Below are positions 17,392-25,659 of a stretch of DNA of 64,000 nt, one piece after another. The stretch lies in contig CALCEY010000015.1 in assembly GCA_937900415.1 (NCBI GenBank), positions 149,543-213,542 of the forward strand. The letters run 5' to 3'. The stretch comes from an uncultured Clostridia bacterium. GTDB taxonomy: Bacteria; Bacillota; Clostridia; Peptostreptococcales; Anaerovoracaceae. Both the position numbers and the translations under genes were made by a program. The notes below the pieces were generated by a model. The model was not told the origin of the DNA. It ran no database searches and worked only from the letters and a program-made list of their open reading frames with translations. Numbering within the stretch: position 1 is the first letter of the stretch; every line of letters starts with the position of its first letter.

Positions 17392-18405
17392 GTGGAAGCA
17401 ATTGATAATTCCGGAAAACTGACATATATCGACATGGGAGGCATAGCTGTTCCTGACGTGCTGAGAAGTCTGGCGATAAGGCTCGAGGCCAGAGGATTTG
17501 AGGCTTATGCCGTAGGCGGCTGCGTTCGCGATATGTTAATGGGAAGAAAGCCTTGTGATTTTGATTTGATAACAAATGCAGATTTCAGAAGTCTTAAGGA
17601 AATCTTTCCGGAAGCTGTGGTTTTAAGTAAAAAATTCAGTGTTGTGCACATTGATAATGTGGGAAAAGCCGGGAAATCTGATGAAATAAATAATGAAAAC
17701 GGGCTTGCAATAAGCGCCGATATAGCGACTTACCGTAATGAGGAAAGCTATAGGGACGGGAGGCCATATGAATTTTTCTTCGTTGATGATATAGAGGAGG
17801 ATTTGCCGAGACGTGATTTTACAATAAATGCCATTGCCATGAGGCTTATGGTTTCGGCGGATTCGGCAGCTTCGGCAAGCCTGGCGGAAATATCAGGAAA
17901 AAGCGGCGGCGAAGCCTTATTCATAGATATGTTCGGAGGAGTCGGAGACCTTCATAGCAGGATCATACGTTCTATAGGGGCGGCGGAAGCAAGGTTTAAA
18001 GAAGACCCCCTTCGCATGCTACGGGCAGTCAGGATAGCGGCTCAGCTGAATTTTGAGCCGGACGAGGAGATTAGCAAGGCGATAACGTCAAACAGCCGGC
18101 TTTTTGAAAATATGAATGGAGAAAAAGCAGGCCTTGAGCTTGTGAAGCTGCTGACTGCCGAGCATGCCGGCAAGGGACTCGGCTTGCTGTTTGACAGAGG
18201 AGCGATTCATATGCTTCTGGGCGGAGCAGGAGCGAAAAGGCTTTCTGTGGTGGAAAGGCTAAAGCTGAAAAGGCTGTGCAAATATATAGACGAATGTAAA
18301 AGAGACGAAGAAGTTCGTCTCAGGCTGTTTTTTTCATGTTTTAAGCGTAAAAGAAGAATTGGCGCATGCGAGAGACTCAAAATCCAAATAACGTGTAAAA
18401 CGTAA
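17392..18405 (+). CDS. CCA tRNA nucleotidyltransferase/poly(A) polymerase family, short C-terminus
   Basis: 337 residues from GTG 17392. Head domain: YAVGGCVRDMLMG and CDFDLITNA with the two catalytic Asp residues. Neck: DLPRRDFTINAIAM and EDPLRMLRAVRIAAQLNF, the nucleotide-selecting helix. Class II enzymes usually run to about 390-450 residues; here the tail stops early in a basic stretch. Just past ERLKI, another frame reads RVKRKVRKVIE (18375-18410 region), resembling a continued tail, so a frameshift or decay is possible. The protein probably repairs or adds the tRNA 3' CCA; whether this shortened form is active is unclear. Confidence 0.8.
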   Translation: MEAIDNSGKLTYIDMGGIAVPDVLRSLAIRLEARGFEAYAVGGCVRDMLMGRKPCDFDLITNADFRSLKEIFPEAVVLSKKFSVVHIDNVGKAGKSDEINNENGLAISADIATYRNEESYRDGRPYEFFFVDDIEEDLPRRDFTINAIAMRLMVSADSAASASLAEISGKSGGEALFIDMFGGVGDLHSRIIRSIGAAEARFKEDPLRMLRAVRIAAQLNFEPDEEISKAITSNSRLFENMNGEKAGLELVKLLTAEHAGKGLGLLFDRGAIHMLLGGAGAKRLSVVERLKLKRLCKYIDECKRDEEVRLRLFFSCFKRKRRIGACERLKIQITCKT

Positions 18406-18423
18406 AGTAAGAAAAGTGATTGA

Positions 18424-20232
18424 ATGATGGAATTTATTGAAAAGGACGACAACATAACAAGAATAAGCCAGGTCACCCCGGAGGTGGCCTTGTTTTTACG
18501 GAACCTCGGCTTTTCAAATTATTATATAATAAAGATATTTGCTCTTGTCGGCGACGCGGCCATCGCGTTGACAGAGGACAATCCGTACTGGCTTCTTGAA
18601 GAGTTTCCGAACATGAAGTTCGAAACGGCCGACAAGGCGGCGTTTGCTTTGGGCTCTGAGAAAAACAGCTTTTTCAGAATAGAGGCGGCTATAAAGCACG
18701 GCCTTTCAGTTTACATAGGCAGAGGACATACCTTCGTGCCTGCCAGAGAATTTTGTTTACAGATAGGAGAATTTACAGGGCTGAGCAGCGAGAGTATAGA
18801 GGATGTAATGGAGGATATGGCGCTGTCCGGAGAATTACAGCTTACAGTGCTGGACGGCCGTGAAGTGCTTTACTTTTACGGATATTACAAGACTGAATGT
18901 ATGGTCGTTCGGAAAATAACGGAAATGAATGAGGAAAAGCCAAAAGACGTTGCCGCTAATGTGGATGCCGTTATAAGAAAAGCGGAAAGCGGCGGAGACA
19001 CAGCGCTTTCGGAACAACAGCGAGAAGCCGTTGAAAATTCTCTCAGACACAGCGTTTCCATAATAACCGGAGGACCGGGAACCGGAAAGACCACCATAAT
19101 AAATACGCTTATAAAGATAATGGAAAAGGGAGGTCTTGATGTTGCAGTTGCAGCGCCTACGGGACGAGCAGCAAAGCGAATAACTGAGACCAGCGGAAAG
19201 ACTGCCGTTACCGTTCACCGCCTTTTGGATTATTATTATGACGAAGAACAGGGCAGAATGGTATTTGGCAAAAACGCCGAAAATCCTTTGGACTATGACG
19301 CCGTTATCATAGACGAGGCTTCCATGATGGATTTGATGCTTACGGGAGTTTTGCTGAGGGCGATAAAGCCAGGCAGCAGGCTCATACTTACAGGAGATGC
19401 CGATCAGCTCCCTTCGGTTGGAGCAGGCAATGTGCTTGGAGACTTGATAGACAGCGGATATGTTTACACGTCGAGACTTACTGAAATTTTCCGCCAGGCA
19501 GAGGAAAGTATGATAACGGTAAACGCTCATGCTATCCGAAAAGGCTCATATCCGCTGTATGGAGGAGACTTTCAGCTTGTACGGGTTGATAAGCAAACTG
19601 ACATTACAGAAAAAATTGTATCCCTTGCCGCCTCTTTTACACCGGATACGGTGCAAGTTCTTACGCCCGTTAAAAAAGGTGTTTTAGGAAGCGCCAACTT
19701 GAATGTCAGACTTCAAGAGGCCTTTAACCCAAAAGACGATAAAAAGGAAGAGCTGCAATTCGGCAATATCGTCTTCAGAGCAGGCGACAGGGTAATGCAG
19801 ATAAAAAACAATTACAGGCTTGAATATAAGAAGAAGGACGGCTCTGCCGGCAAAGGAATTTTTAACGGCGAGACGGGAATCGTCGTTGCGGCGGCGGGAG
19901 AAGAAAAACGGCTTACCGTGTGTTATGACGGAGAACGCTGGGTGGAGTACGAATATATACGTCTCGACGAAATAGAGCTGGCATATGCAGTTACAGTTCA
20001 TAAGAGTCAGGGAAGTGAATTTCCGGTTGTAATCATACCGATGAGCTGGTTTCCGCCGGCGCTTGCTACCAGAAATCTCATATATACGGCTGTTACCAGG
20101 GGAAAAGAAAGGGTGATAATCGTAGGGAGAGACGACTATCTGAACGCTATGGTGGACAATAATGAAGAGGGGCGTCGGAATTCAGGAATAAAAACGAGAC
20201 TTAAGGGGGTGTATGAGGGATTTTTGATTTGA
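18424..20232 (+). CDS. RecD2/YrrC-like superfamily 1B DNA helicase, N-terminally short
   Basis: 602 residues; RecD2 proteins are usually about 720-750. It opens at the helix-hairpin-helix region (FLRNLGFSNYYIIKIFALVG, then ENPYWL-type and FETADKAAFALG) and lacks the ~130-residue N-terminal OB-like part. Helicase motifs are complete: Walker A GGPGTGKTT, VAAPTGRAAKR, VIIDEASMMD (Walker B), LTGDADQLPSVG, LTEIFRQ and VTVHKSQGSEF near the C-terminus. Acts as a 5'-3' ssDNA helicase in repair. No good RBS is seen; the start is 18 nt after the CCA-family stop. ComF follows with a 4-nt overlap. Confidence 0.85.
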   Translation: MMEFIEKDDNITRISQVTPEVALFLRNLGFSNYYIIKIFALVGDAAIALTEDNPYWLLEEFPNMKFETADKAAFALGSEKNSFFRIEAAIKHGLSVYIGRGHTFVPAREFCLQIGEFTGLSSESIEDVMEDMALSGELQLTVLDGREVLYFYGYYKTECMVVRKITEMNEEKPKDVAANVDAVIRKAESGGDTALSEQQREAVENSLRHSVSIITGGPGTGKTTIINTLIKIMEKGGLDVAVAAPTGRAAKRITETSGKTAVTVHRLLDYYYDEEQGRMVFGKNAENPLDYDAVIIDEASMMDLMLTGVLLRAIKPGSRLILTGDADQLPSVGAGNVLGDLIDSGYVYTSRLTEIFRQAEESMITVNAHAIRKGSYPLYGGDFQLVRVDKQTDITEKIVSLAASFTPDTVQVLTPVKKGVLGSANLNVRLQEAFNPKDDKKEELQFGNIVFRAGDRVMQIKNNYRLEYKKKDGSAGKGIFNGETGIVVAAAGEEKRLTVCYDGERWVEYEYIRLDEIELAYAVTVHKSQGSEFPVVIIPMSWFPPALATRNLIYTAVTRGKERVIIVGRDDYLNAMVDNNEEGRRNSGIKTRLKGVYEGFLI

Positions 20233-21047
20233 GAAAGATGGACTTTTTAGGGAGGAAAATCACGGAGCTTATTTTTCCGTCATCCCTTTATTGTATTTGC
20301 TGTGGAAAATACATTGACAAAAGCCGAGCCTATTCGCTGTGCGATCATTGTATAAAGAGGATGAACTTTAATATGACAGAGATTGGGCTAAACGACGGCA
20401 TTAACTATGCGCTGCCGGGAAATCCTGACGCCGGGACGCCGGGAAAGCTTTTGAATTCTGCTGCGGCGGCTATGGGATACGGACTCTATGAAAGACAGAT
20501 CATCTTCGAGCTAAAGTACGGAGGAAAAACATATATAGCAAGACATATCGCCGATATACTTTATGACTGTCTTAAAAAGCACTTATCTGACACGGGCAGT
20601 TGTCCTTGGTTTGAAGCAGATATTATTCTGCCTGTGCCGCTTCACAAGGAGAAACTGAAACAGCGAGGCTTTAATCAAGCTGCTAAAATATCGGTGCATT
20701 TAGGAGAAAGAACAGGCATACCTGTATGCGTTGACGGCCTTGAGCGGGTAAAGGCCACGATTGCGCAACGTGCCTTATCTTCATCTGAAAGAAGGGCAAA
20801 TGTTGACGGAGCCTTTAGGGTAAATCCGCGAAAATGCAGGTTCCTCATGGGAAAACGCATATTGCTGATTGACGATATATTTACTACCGGGGCCACAGCC
20901 TTTGCCTGTGCCGACAGCTTAATGAGAAACGGGGTGGGGCGCGTTGATTTTCTTGCATTATCTTTTTCAGGAAACCGGCAGCATAATTTTGATGAAAATG
21001 TCTCAGACTCTTGCGCATTTTCATGTTTGGATGATAGAATAACGTAG
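20229..21047 (+). CDS. comF: ComF family protein (phosphoribosyltransferase fold)
   Basis: 272 residues from TTG 20229 (gagg 10 nt upstream) or ATG 20238. The N-terminus has a four-cysteine zinc site (CICCGKY...SLCDHC). The body is a type I PRTase: LPVPLHKEKLKQRGFNQA and the PRPP loop LLIDDIFTTGAT. ComF/ComFC takes part in DNA uptake in competent bacteria and has a wider role in DNA recombination. It overlaps the RecD2-like gene, supporting a DNA-processing operon. The 3' end probably contains the promoter of the next RNA gene. Confidence 0.9.
   Translation: MRKMDFLGRKITELIFPSSLYCICCGKYIDKSRAYSLCDHCIKRMNFNMTEIGLNDGINYALPGNPDAGTPGKLLNSAAAAMGYGLYERQIIFELKYGGKTYIARHIADILYDCLKKHLSDTGSCPWFEADIILPVPLHKEKLKQRGFNQAAKISVHLGERTGIPVCVDGLERVKATIAQRALSSSERRANVDGAFRVNPRKCRFLMGKRILLIDDIFTTGATAFACADSLMRNGVGRVDFLALSFSGNRQHNFDENVSDSCAFSCLDDRIT
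21011..21040 (+). promoter_or_regulatory. probable promoter of the structured RNA, inside the comF 3' end
   Basis: TTGCGC (21011-21016), 18-nt spacer, TAGAAT (21035-21040); predicted start about 21047, which coincides with the 5' edge of the RNA. Confidence 0.55.
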
Positions 21048-21256
21048 AGCTGTTCAGGTCTGTGGTTGCAAGTCCAGGCCAGGTACGGGCGAAAGGATCC
21101 ACGTAAGCTGTCACGCAGAGCTCGGGCAGTGAGCATGGCGTACCTTAGGAGTAAGTCCTCCGCAAAGCGGATAAAGGCAAGTGTGGGGTCAAAGACCAGG
21201 TCAGCTGAACGGCCAAAAGACAAAAGACGTCATATATATGACGTCTTTTGTCTTTT
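21048..21256 (+). ncRNA. structured non-coding RNA, probably the raiA motif
   Basis: No plausible reading frame fills this ~210-nt GC-rich stretch between comF and hpf. The closing stem gttcag (21052-21057) pairs with ctgaac (21205-21210), and gtacgg/... and gcgtacc elements form inner helices. It ends in a perfect terminator. The raiA motif is a conserved ~200-nt RNA reported in Firmicutes and Actinobacteria next to raiA/hpf and often comF genes, which is exactly this position. The identification rests on position, size and structure, not on a covariance-model search. Confidence 0.7.
21215..21256 (+). terminator. terminator of the raiA-type RNA
   Basis: Perfect 18-bp stem, aaaagacaaaagacgtca and its complement, around tatata. 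Confidence 0.9.
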
Positions 21257-21499
21257 ACAGGAATAATGGAAAAGGTTTTCGGTACAGAATTTCAGCCTGA
21301 GCTGTAAATCCGGCTATGGTGTACAGTATTCCTGCCAGCAGACTGAACGATAAGGTATATGGCTGTTTATATGAGCGGGAACGTCACATCTAGTGGCTGA
21401 ACAGGAGACAGCCGTGGTATCGGAGATAGGAGAAAGCTGATTTATGAACAGACCGCCGCTCCATGCGGTTCCTGCAAGCGGAGGAATACTTACGTCCAT
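21255..21499 (-). pseudogene. decayed fragment of an NhaC-family antiporter
   Basis: The minus strand encodes LAGTAWSGGLFINQLSPISD, then TTAVS...RCDVPAHINSHIPY, the core NhaC motif (G-x-x-F-x-x-x-x-S-P-I-S-D-T-T and the following C-D-x-x-x-H-x-x-x-x-x-P-Y). This frame ends in a stop about 15 codons later. In a neighbouring frame the conserved continuation reads SLLAGILYTIAGFTAQ, showing a frameshift. No start, RBS, or remaining parts of the ~450-residue protein are present. It differs from both intact NhaC genes in the window. Confidence 0.75.
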
Positions 21500-21596
21500 T
21501 GCGAGATTTGTAATATTATATTTTTTTCGATTTCAGTAGACGTGTTTTTTTACTGTTAAAGTTCACTTAAAAATCGCTTTAATTTATTGCAAGTTG

Positions 21597-21605
21597 TGCT
21601 ATAAT
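21597..21605 (+). promoter_or_regulatory. extended -10 promoter of hpf
   Basis: TGC-TATAAT with the hexamer at 21600-21605, 28 nt before the hpf start. The -35 is weak (ctttaa, 21577-21582, 17-nt spacer). Confidence 0.65.
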
Positions 21606-21632
21606 AAAAGAAAAGCGTAGGAGGTCATCATT

Positions 21633-22157
21633 ATGAAGATCATCGTAACCGGAAAGAACATCAACGTCAGCGACAAGATTCAGTCTGCGATTGAAAAGAG
21701 ATTTGAAAAGTTCGGAAGGTATTTTGCCGACGACATCAAGGCAAATGTTGTAATACATCCTGAAAAAGCCAAGGTCAAGATGGAGACCACTATCGTGGCC
21801 AGGAATACGATTTTCAGGGCGGAGAATGTCTCCCAGGATGTATTCGACTGTATAGATATTGTAGCCGACAAATTGACGAGACAGATTTCAAAGTACAAGG
21901 ACAAGATGATTAAAAAGAACAAATCAAACGAGTCCGTAAGATTTGAGATGATTCCTGAGCCGGAGAAGCAGGAAGAGGGGAAAATCGTTAAAAATAAGAA
22001 ATTCCATCTTACTCCTATGACTGTAGACGAAGCTGTTTTGCAGATGGATTTGCTGCAGCATGATTTCTTCGTATTCCTCAACGTCGAGACTGACAGCGTA
22101 AGCGTAGTTTACGTAAGAACAGACGGAGACTATGGAGTTTTGGATACAACCTATTAA
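21633..22157 (+). CDS. hpf: long-form ribosome hibernation promoting factor
   Basis: 174 residues with RBS taggagg. The N-terminal ~100 residues are the S30AE/YfiA domain (MKIIVTGKNINVSDKIQSAI start, then basic helices) that occupies the decoding site. The C-terminal ~55 residues (KNKKFHLTPMTVDEAVLQMD, HDFFVFLN, VVYVRTDGDYGVL) form the dimerisation domain that joins two 70S ribosomes into 100S in stationary phase. Length and both domains are typical of Firmicutes. It lies downstream of the raiA-type RNA and has its own promoter and terminator. Confidence 0.95.
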   Translation: MKIIVTGKNINVSDKIQSAIEKRFEKFGRYFADDIKANVVIHPEKAKVKMETTIVARNTIFRAENVSQDVFDCIDIVADKLTRQISKYKDKMIKKNKSNESVRFEMIPEPEKQEEGKIVKNKKFHLTPMTVDEAVLQMDLLQHDFFVFLNVETDSVSVVYVRTDGDYGVLDTTY

Positions 22158-22172
22158 GATAAGTTTAATCGC

Positions 22173-22199
22173 AACCACCGGCTATGCCGGTGGTTTGTT
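22173..22199 (+). terminator. intrinsic terminator of hpf
   Basis: aaccaccggc-tat-gccggtggtt stem followed by tgtta. Confidence 0.85.
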
Positions 22200-22201
22200 A
22201 T

Positions 22202-22232
22202 GTCTCTCTCAGTTGAATGAGGGACTTTTTTT
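22202..22232 (+). terminator. second, weaker terminator after hpf
   Basis: Imperfect stem ctctca/tgaggg (G-U pairs) followed by seven T residues. Confidence 0.5.
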
Positions 22233-22703
22233 CATGGAATATGTTGTCAAATGACGGATTGATTCTTTGCTTTAGCGCTTTTAACGCTGTTTATAATGTT
22301 CCGGTATGCTTAACCGTACCGCAGATGTTATGGAAAAGGATGATTTCTGCGGTGACTTCAATTTCTTCAAATTTTTTAGTATATTTTTATAGATGAGCCG
22401 GAAGAGCCGTACATCGTTAGAAGTCTCCTATGAGCCGGCGCATAGCTTTCTTCTTCCTGCTTTTGTACTTTCATTTGTCTGCCTTCGCTCTCTCGTTTTC
22501 CTTCCTTCGCAGAAAAGATATCGTCTGCTGTTCTATAATTTTTGATAAAATGTAAAATATCTTTACAAAATTATAAAGAAATTTTGCGGAAAAAAAGATT
22601 TTTTTACATGGAAGAAAGCGAAAAAAAGGAGAAAACGCTCATTTATTGTCTATAATATAGAAAAACGTAATAGAATATGGGAAAACGGCCTGCAGTTCGA
22701 TGA
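22233..22703 (+). promoter_or_regulatory. upstream region of the sigma-54 operon, no gene seen
   Basis: About 470 nt, AT-rich towards the 3' end and without a convincing reading frame. A perfect 13-nt palindrome (tctata-a-tataga, 22649-22661) lies about 43 nt upstream of the -24 element. A looser one (tcttta...taaaga, near 22560-22580) lies further up. Either might be an activator-binding site (inference). Confidence 0.4.
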
Positions 22704-22719
22704 TGGCACGATTATTGCT
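22704..22719 (+). promoter_or_regulatory. sigma-54 (-24/-12) promoter
   Basis: TGGCACG-N4-TTGCT matches the sigma-54 consensus with GG and GC at the required spacing. The predicted start is about 12 nt further, near 22731, leaving a ~30-nt leader before the dipeptidase RBS (gcaggagg). A sigma-54-dependent activator is encoded downstream of the two structural genes. Confidence 0.85.
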
Positions 22720-22760
22720 ATTTATAATTGCAACATTAAACTTTTTGCAGGAGGCAGATT

Positions 22761-23762
22761 ATGAAAGATTTAAAAAACGCTTATGTGATGGACGCATGTA
22801 TCTGGCCTGAAAACGGCAGATTCACGGGAATGTCGGAGGACTATAAAGAATCGCTGCTGGACGCATGTTTCCTAACTCTGGACGGAACAGACTTCAGAAC
22901 AGGAGTTGAATGTCTTGGACAGGTGTCGAAGCTTACCGATGATCCGTCAGAAAAAATAAAGATTGCAAGGACTTATGATGACCTGATGAAGAACAAGGCT
23001 GAGGGTTATAAGTCTATGATTCTGTATTTCCAGGATCCTGCGCCGCTGGAAAATAAAGTATATGTAGCTAAAGCTTTCTATGAAATGGGAGTAAGAGTAA
23101 TCCAGATGTCCTATAATAAGGGCGGTTACATAGGAGGAGGCTGCGTCGAAGGCGGAAATTACGGCCTTACCGATTTCGGAAAAGCTCTAGTAAAAGAATT
23201 TAATCAGATAGGAATGCTCATAGACCTTTCCCACTGTGGACCGAAGGTTGTGTCAGACGTGCTGGAGCTCAGCGAAAAACCTGTTACGATAGGACATACA
23301 TGCTGCAAGGCTTTAGCCGATAATCCAAGAAACAAAACTGACGAGCAGATGAAGAGACTGAAAGAAAACGGCGGCGTTATCGGTATGACGCCATGGGCTC
23401 CGATATGCTGGAAGCGTAAGGAAAACGTTCCTCCTACTATTGAGGATTATCTTGACCATGTTTGTCATGCTGTAGAGGTAGTAGGCATAGACCACGTGGG
23501 ATTTGCCAGCGATAACAACCTCGACCATAACAGCGATCTTTCCGGAATCAGCTCTCAGGGCTCTCTGTATGACCTTGTGGTAGGAGGCTATAACAAGAAT
23601 GTAAGCACAGATCCTAAAGAAAGACATGCTTTAGGTTTCACAGGCGCTTTGGATGTTCAGAACATCGTGGACGGAATGAGAAGAAGAGGCTTTAACAATG
23701 AGGAAATAGAGAAGTTCCTCGGAGGCAACTTCCTGAGAGTGATAAAGGAAGTATGGAAATAA
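22761..23762 (+). CDS. membrane dipeptidase family (peptidase M19) metal hydrolase
   Basis: 333 residues. Family segments include VIQMSYN, GGNYGLTDFGKALVKEFNQ, MLIDLSHCG (metal-ligand His), VTIGHTCCKALADNPRN (second His), the M19 signature TDEQMKRLKENGGVIGM, and GIDHVGFASDNN with the late Asp. The first metal site, normally H-x-D near the N-terminus, reads MDACIWP, lacking the first His; metal binding may differ. M19 enzymes cleave L-D or L-L dipeptides, often with Zn or Fe. No signal peptide, so probably cytoplasmic. It is driven by the sigma-54 promoter and precedes an NhaC antiporter by 28 nt. Confidence 0.87.
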   Translation: MKDLKNAYVMDACIWPENGRFTGMSEDYKESLLDACFLTLDGTDFRTGVECLGQVSKLTDDPSEKIKIARTYDDLMKNKAEGYKSMILYFQDPAPLENKVYVAKAFYEMGVRVIQMSYNKGGYIGGGCVEGGNYGLTDFGKALVKEFNQIGMLIDLSHCGPKVVSDVLELSEKPVTIGHTCCKALADNPRNKTDEQMKRLKENGGVIGMTPWAPICWKRKENVPPTIEDYLDHVCHAVEVVGIDHVGFASDNNLDHNSDLSGISSQGSLYDLVVGGYNKNVSTDPKERHALGFTGALDVQNIVDGMRRRGFNNEEIEKFLGGNFLRVIKEVWK

Positions 23763-23790
23763 TCGTTTTAGTAAAATAAGGAGGTCTGAG

Positions 23791-25191
23791 ATGGAAAAGA
23801 AAAATAATATGACAGGGGTTAAAGCCCTGATTATTATGTTGTCTTCGGCTGCCGCTATATTTATAGGCGCACTTGTCGTAAAGTCGCCGACTGTAGTAAA
23901 TCTTATAGTGGCAGGACTTATCGCCATATTTTTATCTATGGCGTGGGGCGTAAAATGGGATGATATTCAAAATGATATATTGGATATGGCCAGAAGGATG
24001 TTCCCCGCTATTTTAATTCTTATATTTGTAGGAATGCTCATAGGAGCATGGATTTCCAGCGGCACAGTGCCTATTTTGATTTATTGGGGATTAAAAATTC
24101 TTACACCTAAATTCTTCCTGGTAATAGCATGTTTAACGTGCTCTGTCATGTCGCTTATGACAGGTACCTCGTGGGGAACTGTAGGTACCATAGGCGTTGC
24201 TTTCATGGGAATTGCTGTAGGACTTGAGGTGCCTGCCTCTTATACGGCCGGCGCTGTGCTTGTCGGAGCTCTATTCGGAGATAAGCTTTCGCCTATGTCC
24301 GATACGACGGTTCTTGCGCCTGCAATGGCTGGAACAGATGTAATCAGCCATATCAAGTACATGCTCTGGACCACTGTGCCAAGCTATTTGATTTCGCTGA
24401 TATTCTTCTTCGTGGTTGGTCTCAGATTCGGAGAAGGTTCTGTGGAAACAGAAGAATATACGCAGATAATTTCAACCTTGGAGTCCACTTTTAATCTGAA
24501 TCCTATACTGATACTTCCGCCTATTGTGGTTCTGTTCCTGATTTTCAAGCAGAAACCTATTATTCCTTCATTTGCGATAGGAATAGCTCTTGGCGTCATA
24601 TTTGCAATGATATTCCAGGATTATAACCTGACGGATATATTGGCTGCGCTTAACGGAGGATATACCAGAACTACGGATATAGAGGTAGTGGACACGATGC
24701 TTTGCAGGGGCGGAATAAGCAGCATGCTCAGCTCTGTGGCGATAGTAATAGCAGCGTCAATATTCGGAGCTCCGCTTAAGACTGCCGGAGTAATCGACTT
24801 TGCAGTTGCTAAGATCATGAAAGTTGCTACAGGACAGAAGAGCGTGCTTTTCTCGTCATATATATTCCATACCTTCCTGATTCTGACTATAGGCGGTTAT
24901 TATACAACCTTCTCGATGGCAGGACCTGTGCTTCAGCCGCTTTATGAGAAGTATGGCCTTGACAAGGTGAATCTCTCCAGATGCCTTGAAGATTCAGGAA
25001 CCACTTTCTCGCCGCTGGTTCCTTGGTGCAGCAACGGCGTATATTTTACAAGTACGCTGGGCGTGGCATACAGCGCGTATGCTTTCACGACGCCTATGTG
25101 CTGGCTGTGCATGGTATTTGCGTTTATCTATATCGCAACAGGCTTTAAAATTAAGCAAGCTCCTAAAAAAGATGAGGAAGCGTCTGCTTAA
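23791..25191 (+). CDS. NhaC-family Na+/H+ (or amino acid) antiporter
   Basis: 466 residues, about 12 hydrophobic segments, RBS aggaggt. The NhaC core is intact: SLMTGTSWGTVGTIGVAF and GALFGDKLSPMSDTTVLAP, with the acidic residue and DTT missing in the first NhaC gene of this window. The second half has GGISSMLSSVAIVIAAS and LEDSGTTFSPLVPWC, also typical. Co-transcribed with the dipeptidase under sigma-54 control, which suggests it imports a peptide or exports an amino acid in exchange for Na+ or H+ (inference). Confidence 0.9.
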   Translation: MEKKNNMTGVKALIIMLSSAAAIFIGALVVKSPTVVNLIVAGLIAIFLSMAWGVKWDDIQNDILDMARRMFPAILILIFVGMLIGAWISSGTVPILIYWGLKILTPKFFLVIACLTCSVMSLMTGTSWGTVGTIGVAFMGIAVGLEVPASYTAGAVLVGALFGDKLSPMSDTTVLAPAMAGTDVISHIKYMLWTTVPSYLISLIFFFVVGLRFGEGSVETEEYTQIISTLESTFNLNPILILPPIVVLFLIFKQKPIIPSFAIGIALGVIFAMIFQDYNLTDILAALNGGYTRTTDIEVVDTMLCRGGISSMLSSVAIVIAASIFGAPLKTAGVIDFAVAKIMKVATGQKSVLFSSYIFHTFLILTIGGYYTTFSMAGPVLQPLYEKYGLDKVNLSRCLEDSGTTFSPLVPWCSNGVYFTSTLGVAYSAYAFTTPMCWLCMVFAFIYIATGFKIKQAPKKDEEASA

Positions 25192-25337
25192 TTATCAGAT
25201 GAGCCTTGAATTACAGCATTGTTTCAGCTGAAAACGGCAGGCATGACGGCTTTTCATAGGCCGGCGGCAGGCAGTTTTTTCGGAGGCTCTTTGCAATAAA
25301 ATTTTATAAGGTGCATCGGGGCGATACAGAATGGCCG

Positions 25338-25362
25338 GGCCGCGCGTTTGCGCGGCCTTTGC
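25338..25362 (+). terminator. intrinsic terminator after the dipeptidase-antiporter operon
   Basis: ggccgcgc-gttt-gcgcggcc perfect stem followed by ttt. The rest of the 468-nt gap to the next gene shows no reading frame of note. Confidence 0.75.
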
Positions 25363-25533
25363 TGTTTGCTGAAAGTACACATATGAATTTTTTAGACGTT
25401 AGACGTTATAAGATGGGAAAAACAATAGGCCGTACGTCTTCTGTCCGCCCTGCCTGCCGCTTTCTTTGAGAACTCTCCAGCTTTCTTTTCGCGCTGTAGG
25501 TTTTCGATGATGCTTTTATAATTAGCTGAATCA

Positions 25534-25542
25534 TGTTATAAT
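25534..25542 (+). promoter_or_regulatory. extended -10 promoter of the sigma-54 activator gene
   Basis: TGT-TATAAT (hexamer 25537-25542), about 118 nt upstream of the start codon. No clear -35 is seen. Confidence 0.55.
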
Positions 25543-25659
25543 TTTTTTAGGCGGCGGAGAAGAGAGCTGAGATGAAAAAATCTTTTCCGGAATATTGCGG
25601 TTAAGTCCGGCCGGCAAAGCTTGCCGCCATACGCAACGATGAAAGTGAGGGAAGAGAAG

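Noticed and set aside
21314..21499. Intact 61-residue gene on the minus strand
   Set aside because: It is a slice of the NhaC core with the continuation in another frame, so it is a pseudogene fragment.
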